Translations under genes and position numbers: made by a program
Origin: Methylohalobius crimeensis 10Ki
GTDB taxonomy: Bacteria; Pseudomonadota; Gammaproteobacteria; Methylococcales; Methylothermaceae
Assembly: GCF_000421465.1 (NCBI RefSeq)
Contig: NZ_ATXB01000001.1
Location: 186,001-250,000 of the forward strand
Length of the DNA: 64,000 bases
Direction: 5' to 3'
Part shown: piece by piece, positions 1 through 7,268 of the stretch
Position numbering within the stretch: the first letter of the stretch is position 1
Layout of the letters: every line of letters starts with the position of its first letter
The notes under the pieces: model-generated
What the model was told of the DNA's origin: nothing
Seen by the model: the letters and a program-made list of their open reading frames with translations, nothing else
The model's database searches: none

Positions 1-237
1 ATCGGTTTGGATGAAATCGTTTGAACTTGCATCAAGGCACACGGCCACCATGCAAGGCGCGATTCCTTCCGTTCCTAACTTCGGGTAAACCTCGATAAAG
101 TCTCCATCCTCTGGAAAGTTAATCGCTGCCCCTCTCGAATAGCCATTACGTTGTAGCGCGTCCTCAAAATCCATTAGGTCCGGCCAGTCAAAAACGGATT
201 CCGCCCATTCGCCTCGGCTGTACTTCCAAATATCCAT
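1..237 (-). CDS. hypothetical protein, 3' end outside window
   Basis: An open frame starts at an ATG at 237 and runs off the left edge without a stop, so only the first 79 residues are visible. It begins MDIWKYSRGEWAESVFDW and is acidic and aromatic-rich. A good ribosome binding site (AGGAGA, minus strand, about 243-248) sits upstream of the ATG, which supports real translation. I recognise no family. It follows the 97-residue gene on the same strand with a gap of about 26 bases, so the two are probably co-transcribed accessory genes of the integrative element. Confidence 0.55.
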   Translation of the reverse strand, partial: MDIWKYSRGEWAESVFDWPDLMDFEDALQRNGYSRGAAINFPEDGDFIEVYPKLGTEGIAPCMVAVCLDASSNDFIQTD

Positions 238-263
238 GTATATCTCCTCACTAATGCGTTAAT

Positions 264-557
264 TCAAAGCCACAATCCAATGTCTCGTAGTGCTTCCCAA
301 TGCTCCATATCTAGCCGGTCAATCGCTGTAAAGCCACTTCGCTTGGCAGTCTCTCCCCACGGTGCTTGGTCTATGTTTCTCTCGTACCGAAGCACAACTG
401 GGTCGATTTGGATGCGGTCATGCAAAACGCACCCTTGCTGAAACCCGCGGCGGTACGATGTCTCAGAAACTCTTGCAACGAACTTAATCAGAGATTTCTT
501 CTCGCGCTCGGTCAGCTTGTCGCTCAGGTCAAGAGTTATTCCTTTTGAGATACTCAT
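264..557 (-). CDS. hypothetical protein (97 aa) of the integrative element
   Basis: A 97-residue frame opens with an ATG at 557 preceded by an AATGAGGTG-like ribosome binding site. The N-terminal half is charged and helical (LTEREKKSLIKFVARVSETSYRR); the rest contains aromatic and acidic stretches. There is no membrane segment or signal peptide. I do not recognise the family. It lies downstream of the DUF927 gene and upstream of the truncated edge gene, all on the minus strand, so it is probably cargo of the element. Confidence 0.5.
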   Translation of the reverse strand: MSISKGITLDLSDKLTEREKKSLIKFVARVSETSYRRGFQQGCVLHDRIQIDPVVLRYERNIDQAPWGETAKRSGFTAIDRLDMEHWEALRDIGLWL

Positions 558-594
558 TTTTCACCTCATTTCATTTTCAATTCATCGTTTAATG

Positions 595-801
595 GTGTGG
601 ACAGTGTGGACGGTGTGGACATCCCGCATGATTCCTTGACTCCCACTGTCCACAGTTAGAAAACCATAGTGTGGACAGTGTGGACGGCTCAATGGATCAC
701 CTCCCCACTGTCCACACTGTCCACACTCTCGGTTTCGTTGTGTGGACGGCCTCTATCCCGCATGGACTCTTGCCTGTCCACACCGTCCACACTGTCCACA
801 C
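595..801. repeat. array of GTGTGGAC/GTCCACAC octamers (block A)
   Basis: About eleven exact copies of GTGTGGAC or its complement GTCCACAC lie between 595 and 801. Within clusters they are spaced 9 bases start to start (for example 595, 604, 613; 776, 785, 794), in both orientations. The block is homologous to block B (884-1089), in which the corresponding positions carry GTCCGGAC instead. A degenerate third copy of the unit is visible at about 595-656. The array could be iteron-like protein-binding DNA near the replication genes, or simply the product of tandem gene-end duplication. Confidence 0.8.
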
Positions 802-850
802 TTAAAACTGACGCCTTGATACTGAAAACGGGGATGCGCTCGTTGTTCAC
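689..850 (-). pseudogene. duplicated C-terminal tail of the DUF927 gene
   Basis: Read on the minus strand, this stretch encodes ERIPVFSIKASVLSVDSVDG and continues RQESMRDRGRPHNETESVDS. It is colinear with the last roughly 60 residues of the neighbouring DUF927 protein (ERIPVFSIKSSILSPDSPDG, then RQEYMRGSGRPDNETASPDS). It has no start codon or upstream domain of its own that looks functional, so it is best read as a leftover second copy of the 3' end. The SVD tripeptides replace the SPD tripeptides throughout, which reflects the octamer difference between blocks A and B. Confidence 0.7.
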
Positions 851-883
851 TCTATTCGCCTCATTAGAATCAATTAAAAAACT

Positions 884-1089
884 GTCCGGACAGTCCGGAC
901 GGGTTGGACAGACCGCATAAACTCTGCCTTCCCGTCGTCCGGACACCTGATTTTAAAGTCCGGACATGTCCGGACGGTTGATTTCTCCTGCATCGCTGTC
1001 CGGACTGTCCGGACTAGCGGTTTCGTTGTCCGGACGGCCTGAACCCCGCATGTACTCTTGCCTGTCCGTGCCGTCCGGACTGTCCGGAC
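884..1089. repeat. array of palindromic GTCCGGAC octamers (block B)
   Basis: Ten exact copies of the self-complementary octamer GTCCGGAC occur, starting at 884, 893, 937, 958, 968, 998, 1007, 1028, 1073 and 1082. Adjacent copies are often 9 or 10 bases apart. The right part lies inside the last codons of the DUF927 gene, where the repeats encode SPD tripeptides; the left part lies beyond its stop. An array of identical short palindromes next to primase and helicase genes looks like an iteron-type origin or a regulatory site, but this function is inferred. Confidence 0.8.
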
Positions 1090-2800
1090 TTAAAATAGAA
1101 GATTTGATACTGAAAACGGGGATTCGCTCGCCGTTAACTCTGATTCGGCTCTTATATTCGCGCCCCTGACGATGCAGCAGCCGCATTTCCATCAGCTCCT
1201 TGAGCGCTGCATTTTGATTGGCCCCGTTAAGCGCCTCCTTGAATGACTCCGGCGTAAAGTGATAAAAACCATCCCGAACCCATCCGGCCCTGTCTCGCGG
1301 TATATCGCCATCAAGACGCTCAAATCTGGAATCATTTTTAAGGATGAAATCCTGTATGGCGACGATGCCCCGCTCGGCGTCGGTGCTGGATGACTGACTA
1401 CCACGCCAAACCTCGTAAGCAAAACGTGCAGCATTGAGTGCATCGCCCTCATTCCAGGGCAATAGCCCAATTCGGATTGCCAATTCGCCAGCGCAGGCAG
1501 CCAGCGCAAACCGCTTTCGGACGCGGCCTGCTTCCGGTGTCCTGGCTTCGCCGACCATGCTTTCCTCAAATGCCTTCCAGTGGTTGAGCATCATTTGCGT
1601 CCCATGCTCAATGAAAAGCGGCCCAACGTGGCCAAAATGACTCGCGCAAATATGCTTGATCGTGTCGGCTTCATCGGCGTCACGAAAAAGCGTAACTTGA
1701 TCTATCGGTATATCCGCCAACCTGACGCGTTGCCCGCCACGTACTTTTTTGCCGCCTTCCTCGGCGTACTCTGACGCTGCCAGCTCGCCAGCACTCAGCA
1801 CCATGACGCGCCATGATTTCGATTTTCTCAGCCCGCCACTAGTGGTGGAGCGCTTCCGCCCGGTCCCCGCCATGATGCGGTAGATCGTCCGTCCGAAATC
1901 TTTGGTATCGCTTTCGCCGATTTCATCGACGCAAAGCGGCAAATCGTTGAAGCATTCGGCGGTTGCCTCTAGCGCGTTATCGGTGGCATTCCATCGCTGG
2001 ATGTAAGCCGTGCTCCCCCCGGCCATCTGCGGATCCGAGCCATCGCCCCAAACACTTGCTGCAGCTTGCAGCAGGGTGGTCTTGCCGTGCGAAGTCTGCC
2101 CATGGAAGTGAAAACCGCCCGCCTCAATCCCGGTGATAAACCTCATCGGCGCGGCTAGCGAAGCGGAGACGGAAAAAACGATGAGCGCCGAAGCATTTTT
2201 CAGGGCGGCTTGCCATTCATCAATCGACCCTTTCGATCCGAAGGCATCGGCGGCCGTCTGGATGTCCGGCGGCTGATAGATAATTTTTTCGCCAACCGGG
2301 TTGTTGATGGTCCCAGAAGGCAAAACAAACGCTCGGCCATTCCAGCCTGTGACGGTTGCTGATGTGAGTCTCTTTTTGGTGGCGAATGACGCCAGATATT
2401 GGAGAAGCTTACGTTCCTTTCCGGGTACAATTGGAAGCCCGCCGACTGACAGTAGTTGCGCCATCTCGTTGCCGCTTGAATGCAGCAGATTTGCCGACAT
2501 CGCCATTTCGTGACGATGATTGTCGTGATCCAACCAAACAACAAGCCGCCCCCACGATTCTTTCTTACCGTCTCGGGATAAGGCATCTACCCAAACAGGC
2601 TTGTGTGCGATTTTTACCCATTCGGTTTTATCGTCCTTCCCTTCAACCGAGTAAGCCACGCCTCGATCCGTGCATTGCCATCCGTCAGGGGATGGGTACT
2701 TGGTTTTCCGCATGGCGGATTTTTTTCGGCCTTGCGCTTTCTCTAGCCGCTTTCTGGCCAATTCGTCTAATCTTTCCTTTTCGTCCAAATCATTTGTCAT
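953..2800 (-). CDS. DUF927 domain protein, helicase-like P-loop ATPase
   Basis: This 615-residue protein has a charged N-terminus, then a DUF927-type region, a Walker A-like loop (GQTSHGKTTLL, around residue 235) and a Walker B-like strand (LPLCVDEIGE, around 285). DUF927 proteins usually pair with CHC2 zinc-finger primase proteins in phages and satellites, where they are thought to act as the replicative helicase. The start ATG at 2800 overlaps the end of the CHC2 gene by 11 bases, indicating translational coupling. The last roughly 60 residues are a low-complexity SPD-rich tail encoded by the GTCCGGAC array, and a second copy of that tail lies just downstream. The family is clear; helicase activity is inferred. 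Confidence 0.85.
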   Translation of the reverse strand: MTNDLDEKERLDELARKRLEKAQGRKKSAMRKTKYPSPDGWQCTDRGVAYSVEGKDDKTEWVKIAHKPVWVDALSRDGKKESWGRLVVWLDHDNHRHEMAMSANLLHSSGNEMAQLLSVGGLPIVPGKERKLLQYLASFATKKRLTSATVTGWNGRAFVLPSGTINNPVGEKIIYQPPDIQTAADAFGSKGSIDEWQAALKNASALIVFSVSASLAAPMRFITGIEAGGFHFHGQTSHGKTTLLQAAASVWGDGSDPQMAGGSTAYIQRWNATDNALEATAECFNDLPLCVDEIGESDTKDFGRTIYRIMAGTGRKRSTTSGGLRKSKSWRVMVLSAGELAASEYAEEGGKKVRGGQRVRLADIPIDQVTLFRDADEADTIKHICASHFGHVGPLFIEHGTQMMLNHWKAFEESMVGEARTPEAGRVRKRFALAACAGELAIRIGLLPWNEGDALNAARFAYEVWRGSQSSSTDAERGIVAIQDFILKNDSRFERLDGDIPRDRAGWVRDGFYHFTPESFKEALNGANQNAALKELMEMRLLHRQGREYKSRIRVNGERIPVFSIKSSILSPDSPDGTDRQEYMRGSGRPDNETASPDSPDSDAGEINRPDMSGL

Positions 2801-3245
2801 TTTGGCGGACTCCTGAAATTTTCATCGCGTTCTCGATTCGTGATACAGCCACCTCGATACGATCTAGGTCGTGGTCGCTGAACTCAGCGCCTTGCAAGAG
2901 CGTTTCCCCGGCGGCCATCAGCACCAGCGATTCGTAATGCAGCGCACGTAGCACATCGGATGCGTAGAACGCCGGTTTGATTCGCTTGGCCGGTTTTCCC
3001 GGCTCGGGTGGTCGTGGCGGGAACAAATCCCGGAGTTCCAACCCAAGCGCTTGGGTGATCTCGTGGATGCTGCATTCTGCGAAGCACTTCAATAAAATCC
3101 GCCCATCGTCGCCTTCGCGGATCGAAAGTGACGGCGATTTGTCATCATGGGCTGGGCATTTTGCGGTCCATCGGCCTTGGCCGGTCCGCTTCACTTTTTC
3201 GAGTCGCGGTAGGATCGTTTCGGCGGGGGATGTGGTGATGCTCAT
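2790..3245 (-). CDS. CHC2 zinc-finger (primase-type) protein
   Basis: I start this gene at the ATG at 3245 because a strong GGAGGTGGG ribosome binding site precedes it and because the start overlaps the upstream stop as ATGA. The protein has 151 residues. Residues about 25-75 form a CHC2-type DNA primase zinc-binding domain (RWTAKCPAHDDKSPSLSI, then LLKCFAECSIHEI), with the Cys/His ligands visible. There is no TOPRIM catalytic domain, so it is probably the zinc-binding half of a split primase working with the DUF927 protein. The C-terminal part is helical and unassigned. Confidence 0.8.
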   Translation of the reverse strand: MSITTSPAETILPRLEKVKRTGQGRWTAKCPAHDDKSPSLSIREGDDGRILLKCFAECSIHEITQALGLELRDLFPPRPPEPGKPAKRIKPAFYASDVLRALHYESLVLMAAGETLLQGAEFSDHDLDRIEVAVSRIENAMKISGVRQNDK

Positions 3246-3457
3246 ACGCCCACCTCCAGCATCCGCAACGATGCCCGAATCGACGCCCGAAGGTGCTCGT
3301 ATGCGCGACACGTCCGACAAGGCGCGCCGTCCTGAAAACACGAGCAGGCTGGAAGAACTTTTTCGTAAGTGGCTGATTTAGAAGGGTTTTTTTCTTGCGA
3401 TTTACGCAGAAAAACCTTGCGGCGGTGGTCGCCGTTGTGTAGAATAGTGTCTAGCAT
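3242..3457 (-). CDS. small cysteine-containing protein coupled to the primase gene
   Basis: A 71-residue frame ends in a TGA that overlaps the ATG of the CHC2 gene (ATGA, 3242-3245). That argues it is translated and coupled. The protein is basic in its first third and has a compact cysteine cluster, CSCFQDGAPCRTC, that could bind zinc. I do not recognise the family. A small zinc-ribbon DNA- or RNA-binding accessory of the replication module is plausible but unproven. Confidence 0.5.
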   Translation of the reverse strand: MLDTILHNGDHRRKVFLRKSQEKNPSKSATYEKVLPACSCFQDGAPCRTCRAYEHLRASIRASLRMLEVGV

Positions 3458-3522
3458 TCGCTAGCTCCTATGCATGCTATGCAACGCGAGTCTTGGCGAA
3501 GAGTGGCGTTGCGATTAAGATT

Positions 3523-3544
3523 GCCCCGGCCAATGAGCCGGGGC
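3523..3544. terminator. GC-rich hairpin between element genes
   Basis: GCCCCGGC and GCCGGGGC form a perfect 8-bp stem with a 6-base loop in the gap between the 98-residue gene (ends 3562) and the 71-residue gene (starts 3457). There is no strong T-run on the minus strand. A second, weaker inverted repeat (GCAACGC / GCGTTGC, 3481-3512) lies beside it. It could be an attenuator or processing site splitting the upstream small-gene operon from the primase operon. Confidence 0.45.
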
Positions 3545-3561
3545 ATTCGCGCTTCTGGCGT

Positions 3562-3858
3562 TCAGCTATCTGCGTTCAGCACGACCTTCAGAGCATCGAC
3601 ATTTGCGCCCACGAGTTCGCCCAATCCGGTAATCGTCCGACCATCCACCAGTTCGGTTTCGTCGGCGGCAATCCCGGCAGCAGTGGCAAGCCTGCCGATG
3701 GTCTCCAGTCGCCGTAAGATCGTCTCGACGGCGTCCATCCGCCCGACGTCTCCGTCGATGTCATGCGTTCCGATTAGCGCTCGCAGCAATTCCCGCGCGC
3801 GGTCTCGCTTGACGCGGTTTCGCAGGTTTTCCAAGTCTTCATCGTATGCACGGTTCAT
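3562..3858 (-). CDS. hypothetical protein (98 aa) of the element
   Basis: The start is placed at the ATG at 3858 because GGGAGGTG lies just upstream and because it overlaps the stop of the preceding gene as ATGA. The protein begins MNRAYDEDLENLRNRVKRDR, a highly charged helix that may form a coiled coil, and ends with a less charged region (ELVDGRTITGLGELVGANVD). There is no recognisable family, membrane segment or signal. It is the last gene of a coupled run starting with the AlpA-like gene. Confidence 0.55.
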   Translation of the reverse strand: MNRAYDEDLENLRNRVKRDRARELLRALIGTHDIDGDVGRMDAVETILRRLETIGRLATAAGIAADETELVDGRTITGLGELVGANVDALKVVLNADS

Positions 3859-4367
3859 CGGGCACCTCCCTGCTGTAACTCGCCCTGCAAGTGCTCGCAA
3901 AGCGCCCGCCGGGCAAGCAAAAGCAAACCGCATGCAGCACGGGCAGCGCCACGATCAAACGCATGGTCGCGTAGATCGTCCTCTGCCGCTTGGACGGCAA
4001 GAATGCATCGCTTCAAGCAATCAAGGCGCTGCAGGTATGTATCCGAATAGACGGGGGTGGATTCGCCTGAAAAGGCGCGTTCGATTGTGGATGTGGTTTT
4101 GGTGGGCATGATTGCCTCCATACATTCAGAGTTTTTCGGTCGGCCACCATCAATAGGGTGGCCGGGTGTCACTCTCGGCTGCATGGAGCCGCCGCCATTA
4201 TTCCCGCCGAAACGGTCTTGTATTCCTGGCTGTCCACCCGACCATAAAAACTGGCCGGTAAAATTTCCGGTAGGCAAGAAAAAACCGCCTGACGGGGCGG
4301 GGTATCCGCCATGCATTTTGAGAGTGTATTCAGAATAACCCCGCGCGCCGTCGAAGGTCAAGGGCAT
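3855..4367 (-). CDS. Ash-like leader ORF fused to a small helical domain
   Basis: The frame from the ATG at 4367 gives 170 residues. Its first part reads GARGYSEYTLKMHGGYPAPS and then a glycine/proline-rich stretch with SGGQPGIQ and GHPIDGG. This resembles the Ash-family ORFs found in the immunity/leader region of P4-like prophages. The ATG overlaps the upstream stop as TGATG, which favours translation. An alternative start at 4109 (MPTKTTSTIERAF), with its own GGAGGC site, would give only the 84-residue helical C-terminal part. It is possible that the first 250 bases act mainly as RNA and only the shorter product is made. The Ash assignment is by motif memory and moderately certain. Confidence 0.55.
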   Translation of the reverse strand: MPLTFDGARGYSEYTLKMHGGYPAPSGGFFLPTGNFTGQFLWSGGQPGIQDRFGGNNGGGSMQPRVTPGHPIDGGRPKNSECMEAIMPTKTTSTIERAFSGESTPVYSDTYLQRLDCLKRCILAVQAAEDDLRDHAFDRGAARAACGLLLLARRALCEHLQGELQQGGAR

Positions 4368-4582
4368 CAAGCAGCCACACCACGCCCGGCCAGCATATCC
4401 TCCTTAAGCTTTAAAGCCTGGTCCTTTGGCCACAACAGACGCCCCGTCGGCAGTTTGACGGGGCGCAAACCATAATAGCTGCCCTCAGTACAAAGCCGCC
4501 CTCGAACACTTGTGGGCTTGACGTGGAAAAGTTTCGCCAATTCGTCAGTAGTTATTTCGTTAATATCCAAAGCAAACTCCAT
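4367..4582 (-). CDS. small helix-turn-helix protein, AlpA/excisionase-like
   Basis: The protein has about 71 residues from the ATG at 4582 (a GTG at 4588 is also possible). It contains ITTDELAKLFHVKPTSVRGR followed by a wing-like stretch (YYGLRPVKLPTGRLLWP). This fits the small MerR/AlpA-type DNA-binding proteins that sit near integrases in P4-like elements and act as excisionase or transcription activator. No clear ribosome binding site is visible. It is the first gene of the minus-strand run and faces the DnaA-box intergenic region, a sensible place for a regulator. Confidence 0.65.
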   Translation of the reverse strand: MEFALDINEITTDELAKLFHVKPTSVRGRLCTEGSYYGLRPVKLPTGRLLWPKDQALKLKEDMLAGRGVAA

Positions 4583-4710
4583 AAACACGTTTTAATTCGA
4601 TACGCGAATTATTAAATCACAAGACTTTTCTGCCTGACACCATACATGGATACCATCAAAAACCGGACATAAAAACGCCGAAAGCCTGAATAAATGCGGC
4701 CTCCAGCGTT

Positions 4711-4788
4711 TTGTCCACAGACTTATCCACTAAAAATGTGGATAACTTTGCATAATTATCTTTTGTGGTGTGAATAATCTGTGGATAA
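4711..4788. promoter_or_regulatory. cluster of DnaA boxes, candidate origin or control region
   Basis: Three exact DnaA boxes of the TTATNCACA type occur on the minus strand at 4737-4745, 4769-4777 and 4780-4788. Near-matches are TTATCCACT at 4723-4731 and TTGTCCACA at 4711-4719, both on the plus strand. That is five boxes in 78 bases. The adjacent 4790-4960 sequence is strongly AT-rich. The region lies in the roughly 365-base gene-free gap between the AlpA-like gene and the integrase, inside an element with its own primase and helicase genes. An origin of replication, or DnaA-dependent regulation of the element, would explain it. I see no convincing gene in the gap. Confidence 0.7.
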
Positions 4789-4948
4789 CTTTTTGGTTAG
4801 TTATATGTTGTGATGTCTTGGTTTGTGTTGCGATAAGTTGAAATCATCAAAAGCAGGTATTGCGATACCTTGTTTTACGTTGTTTTTTATTGCAGCCGGG
4901 GGTGATTATCTTTCGTTTCCTATTAAGAAAAAAATTGTTTCCTATAAG

Positions 4949-6274
4949 TTAATTGTCGTCTTTACCGACAACTCGCAAGCCGGTTCCCCCGTCCTGAGGG
5001 TGCTCAATTCCGGCCTGCTCTAAAATCCATCCCTCGATTCTAGAATGCCAAAGTCGTAGCAGGTCCAGCGGTCGGCGGCGGTAATGTTTTTCGGCCAAGG
5101 CCGACGGTTTGTGTCCCATGATTTGCGCCACCACGCCCACGGGTGCTTCGGTCCATTCCGCCAGCGTCCCAAAGCTCCGCCTAAGTCCGTGCAGCGTCAG
5201 ATGTGGAAGCCCCGCCCTTGCAAGCGCCTTGGAATGAGGGTGGTTCGGGGTGGCAAGCTTGCCGCTCGATGACGTGCCGGAATAGAAAACAAACTCGTTA
5301 CGACGCGGCAAAGCATCCAGGACTTGCGCCAAGTAAGGCGTCAATGGGACGATCCGCTCGCCATCGATTTTGTCCTTCAGCGTCATCGATCGCCATTGGA
5401 AATCCACGTCCGCCCAACGCAAGCTCGCCATTTCCTCCCGCCGCGCCCCGGTCAGCAGCAGCGCTTGCAAGTAGGCGCTAACGGACGGATGGGGAATTTG
5501 CCGAACGGCATCGAACCATGTCCTAAGCTGTTCGCGCTGAAGGCAATCATCTTTTGTGCGGGGCTTCGGTACGGCTCGGCGAACATTCCCATTAAGCAAG
5601 GCGGCCACGTCCACAAGACCGCGATAGTCCGGGTGGGCGGTCGTCCAGTTCAGAAATGCCCGTAAAAGCCGAAATGCCCCAGCGGTGGAAGTCGGCCTAG
5701 TCCGTTTCTCTTGGTTCAGCCATTGCATCAACCCCTCCGGCGTCAGGTCTGCTAGCGCCTCGCCCCTCAGCGCCCACAATGGCCCGGCTTTCGTTTTCTG
5801 GCTGGTGCGCTCCCTGGGTTGTCCGGGGGGCTGCATCATCTTCTCGTGATCTCTGAGGGTTCGCGCGCTCCAGTCCTTTCGGCGGGCCTCGATGTAGGCG
5901 TCCCAAGCCTCGCCTAGCGTAACTTCCGCCCTCTCCTCCTCCTGGCGCTGGACCTCGGCTTCCAGTTCGCGCCGTCTCTTCTCTTCGCCGGGGTGAATGC
6001 CTGCATCCACCAGTGTCCGTAATCGCCGTGCCTCGGCGCGTGCCTGGGCAATGTCGAAAGCGTCCTGGCGGCCTATCCTGTAGCGTCCTGATTTGCCGCG
6101 AAGCGAGAATTTGAAGACGTAGGCACGCTTGTCATTTTTCGTGACGCGAAGCCCAAGCCCGGACACTTCGGCATCCCATAGGGTAGCCTCAGACTTCCCC
6201 GGCGGACATTTAAATTCGGCCACTCGACCGGCGGTGAATTTGACTCGATTGGTGTTTTTTCGACCGTTAGGCAT
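4949..6274 (-). CDS. int: P4-type tyrosine recombinase (integrase)
   Basis: The start is placed at the ATG at 6274 (MPNGRKNTNRVKFTAGRVAE), where the family normally begins; the open frame extends upstream only through a TTG. The 441-residue protein has an N-terminal DUF4102 arm-binding domain (about 1-90), a core-binding SAM-like domain (about 115-220) and a C-terminal catalytic domain. Catalytic residues are visible: Arg in TGARREEMASLRW, Lys in TLKDKIDGERI, HGLR, GHKPSA, and the nucleophile Tyr in AEKHYRRRP. It catalyses integration and excision of the element, usually at a tRNA or gene end, but no tRNA is visible here. It is transcribed away from the CRISPR locus, so the element edge is probably near 6.3-6.4 kb. 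Confidence 0.92.
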   Translation of the reverse strand: MPNGRKNTNRVKFTAGRVAEFKCPPGKSEATLWDAEVSGLGLRVTKNDKRAYVFKFSLRGKSGRYRIGRQDAFDIAQARAEARRLRTLVDAGIHPGEEKRRRELEAEVQRQEEERAEVTLGEAWDAYIEARRKDWSARTLRDHEKMMQPPGQPRERTSQKTKAGPLWALRGEALADLTPEGLMQWLNQEKRTRPTSTAGAFRLLRAFLNWTTAHPDYRGLVDVAALLNGNVRRAVPKPRTKDDCLQREQLRTWFDAVRQIPHPSVSAYLQALLLTGARREEMASLRWADVDFQWRSMTLKDKIDGERIVPLTPYLAQVLDALPRRNEFVFYSGTSSSGKLATPNHPHSKALARAGLPHLTLHGLRRSFGTLAEWTEAPVGVVAQIMGHKPSALAEKHYRRRPLDLLRLWHSRIEGWILEQAGIEHPQDGGTGLRVVGKDDN

Positions 6275-6413
6275 GAATCCGTCATCCGTACCAGTTTTCT
6301 TGGTCCGGCTATGGTACGGCAAAACGCAAATTTTTAGGTGTTTTTTAGCATTCAAACATATTATCAGGATATTCTGATATATGGCCTAAATGACTGACTT
6401 TACAAGGAGAAAT

Positions 6414-7043
6414 TCAGTAAAACCGGGGGGTGTGGAGGATTGCTTGGAATGAATAAATGATTCGTTGATCGGGGGTGGGATAAAAAAATTGGGGATGGGA
6501 TTCGAACGGCGGCGAGACCAGCACGTGCGACAGGCGATCCTGCCGGCGTCCGTAAAGGGACAGGGCGTAGCCCAGATAGTAGCCCATGGTCTTGCGTCCG
6601 CCGGCGAGGGAAATATGCAGCGCGGCTTGCTTGTCTTCGGTCAGTCGGCGGACGGTGTCGACGACGAAATCGGCCGTTTGTTCGTTGTCCTTGGGGGTGC
6701 GAATGTCGGCGGCCGGCTGACCTTCCGCGTCGGGAATGGTCAGAATCCGGTCCGAATCGAAGGCGATGTGCGGCAGGTCGTATTCGCGGCATAGGCGATG
6801 AAACCAACCCGGCTCATCGGATAGGAGATGAAGCCGTGCATGCTCGGCGCCGGTGCGGGTGGTGATCAGGATGATCTCGGTGGGAATGAAAGCCGGTTCG
6901 CCTAGCACAGCGAGCGCGTACAGGGTTTCGGTCACTACTTGGGGCGACAAGCCGGTGACCGCTAGCAGGATTCGGCGTGGGTAGGTGTACGGTTGTTCCG
7001 GGTCAAAATTGATTGTTGGCTTATTATTCTGCAATTCCTTCAT
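6414..7043 (-). CDS. CARF-domain CRISPR accessory protein, NE0113 (Csm6-like ring nuclease) family
   Basis: The start at 7043 (MKELQNNKPTINF) has a GGAAG ribosome binding site. The 209-residue protein contains RRILLAVTGLSPQVVTETLY near the N-terminus and the ligand-loop motif SLAGGRKTMGYYLGYALSL near residue 165, both hallmarks of the CARF fold in the Cas_NE0113 family. Such proteins sense cyclic oligoadenylate made by type III effectors, and some degrade it. No HEPN motif is visible, so this is a sensor or ring nuclease rather than a full Csm6 RNase. After FFYP the tail (IIYSFQAILHTPRFY) is short and may be an altered end created by the neighbouring integration. It lies downstream of the array on the same strand. 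Confidence 0.8.
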   Translation of the reverse strand: MKELQNNKPTINFDPEQPYTYPRRILLAVTGLSPQVVTETLYALAVLGEPAFIPTEIILITTRTGAEHARLHLLSDEPGWFHRLCREYDLPHIAFDSDRILTIPDAEGQPAADIRTPKDNEQTADFVVDTVRRLTEDKQAALHISLAGGRKTMGYYLGYALSLYGRRQDRLSHVLVSPPFESHPQFFYPTPDQRIIYSFQAILHTPRFY

Positions 7044-7268
7044 GCCACTTCCATTGGGACGCTCTGCCCTAAGGTTAGATGCATTCAGTCGATTTTTCCA
7101 ATCCGGCAAGCTTGCAGAACGGGAGTAATCTTGCTGATTGGCTGACGCGGATCGTTGCCCAGGGTTGGATGTGGTCCCACGGGAGCTACCCTGCTGGAAG
7201 GGGATATGTGGCGGTTATTTTGGGTTGTCGGAATAGGTTATACGTTAGATCGGCTGAGCCGGTAATTG

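Noticed and set aside
669-1169. Plus-strand ORFs rich in Ser/Leu/Thr across blocks A and B
   Set aside because: They are translations of the octamer arrays; the minus strand has the real gene and its duplicated tail.
4823-5023. 66-codon plus-strand ORF in the AT-rich region before the integrase end
   Set aside because: No ribosome binding site or family likeness, and it overlaps the 3' end of the integrase.
6355-6420. tRNA gene as integration target next to the integrase
   Set aside because: I found no cloverleaf-like sequence or CCA end in this stretch or elsewhere in the window.
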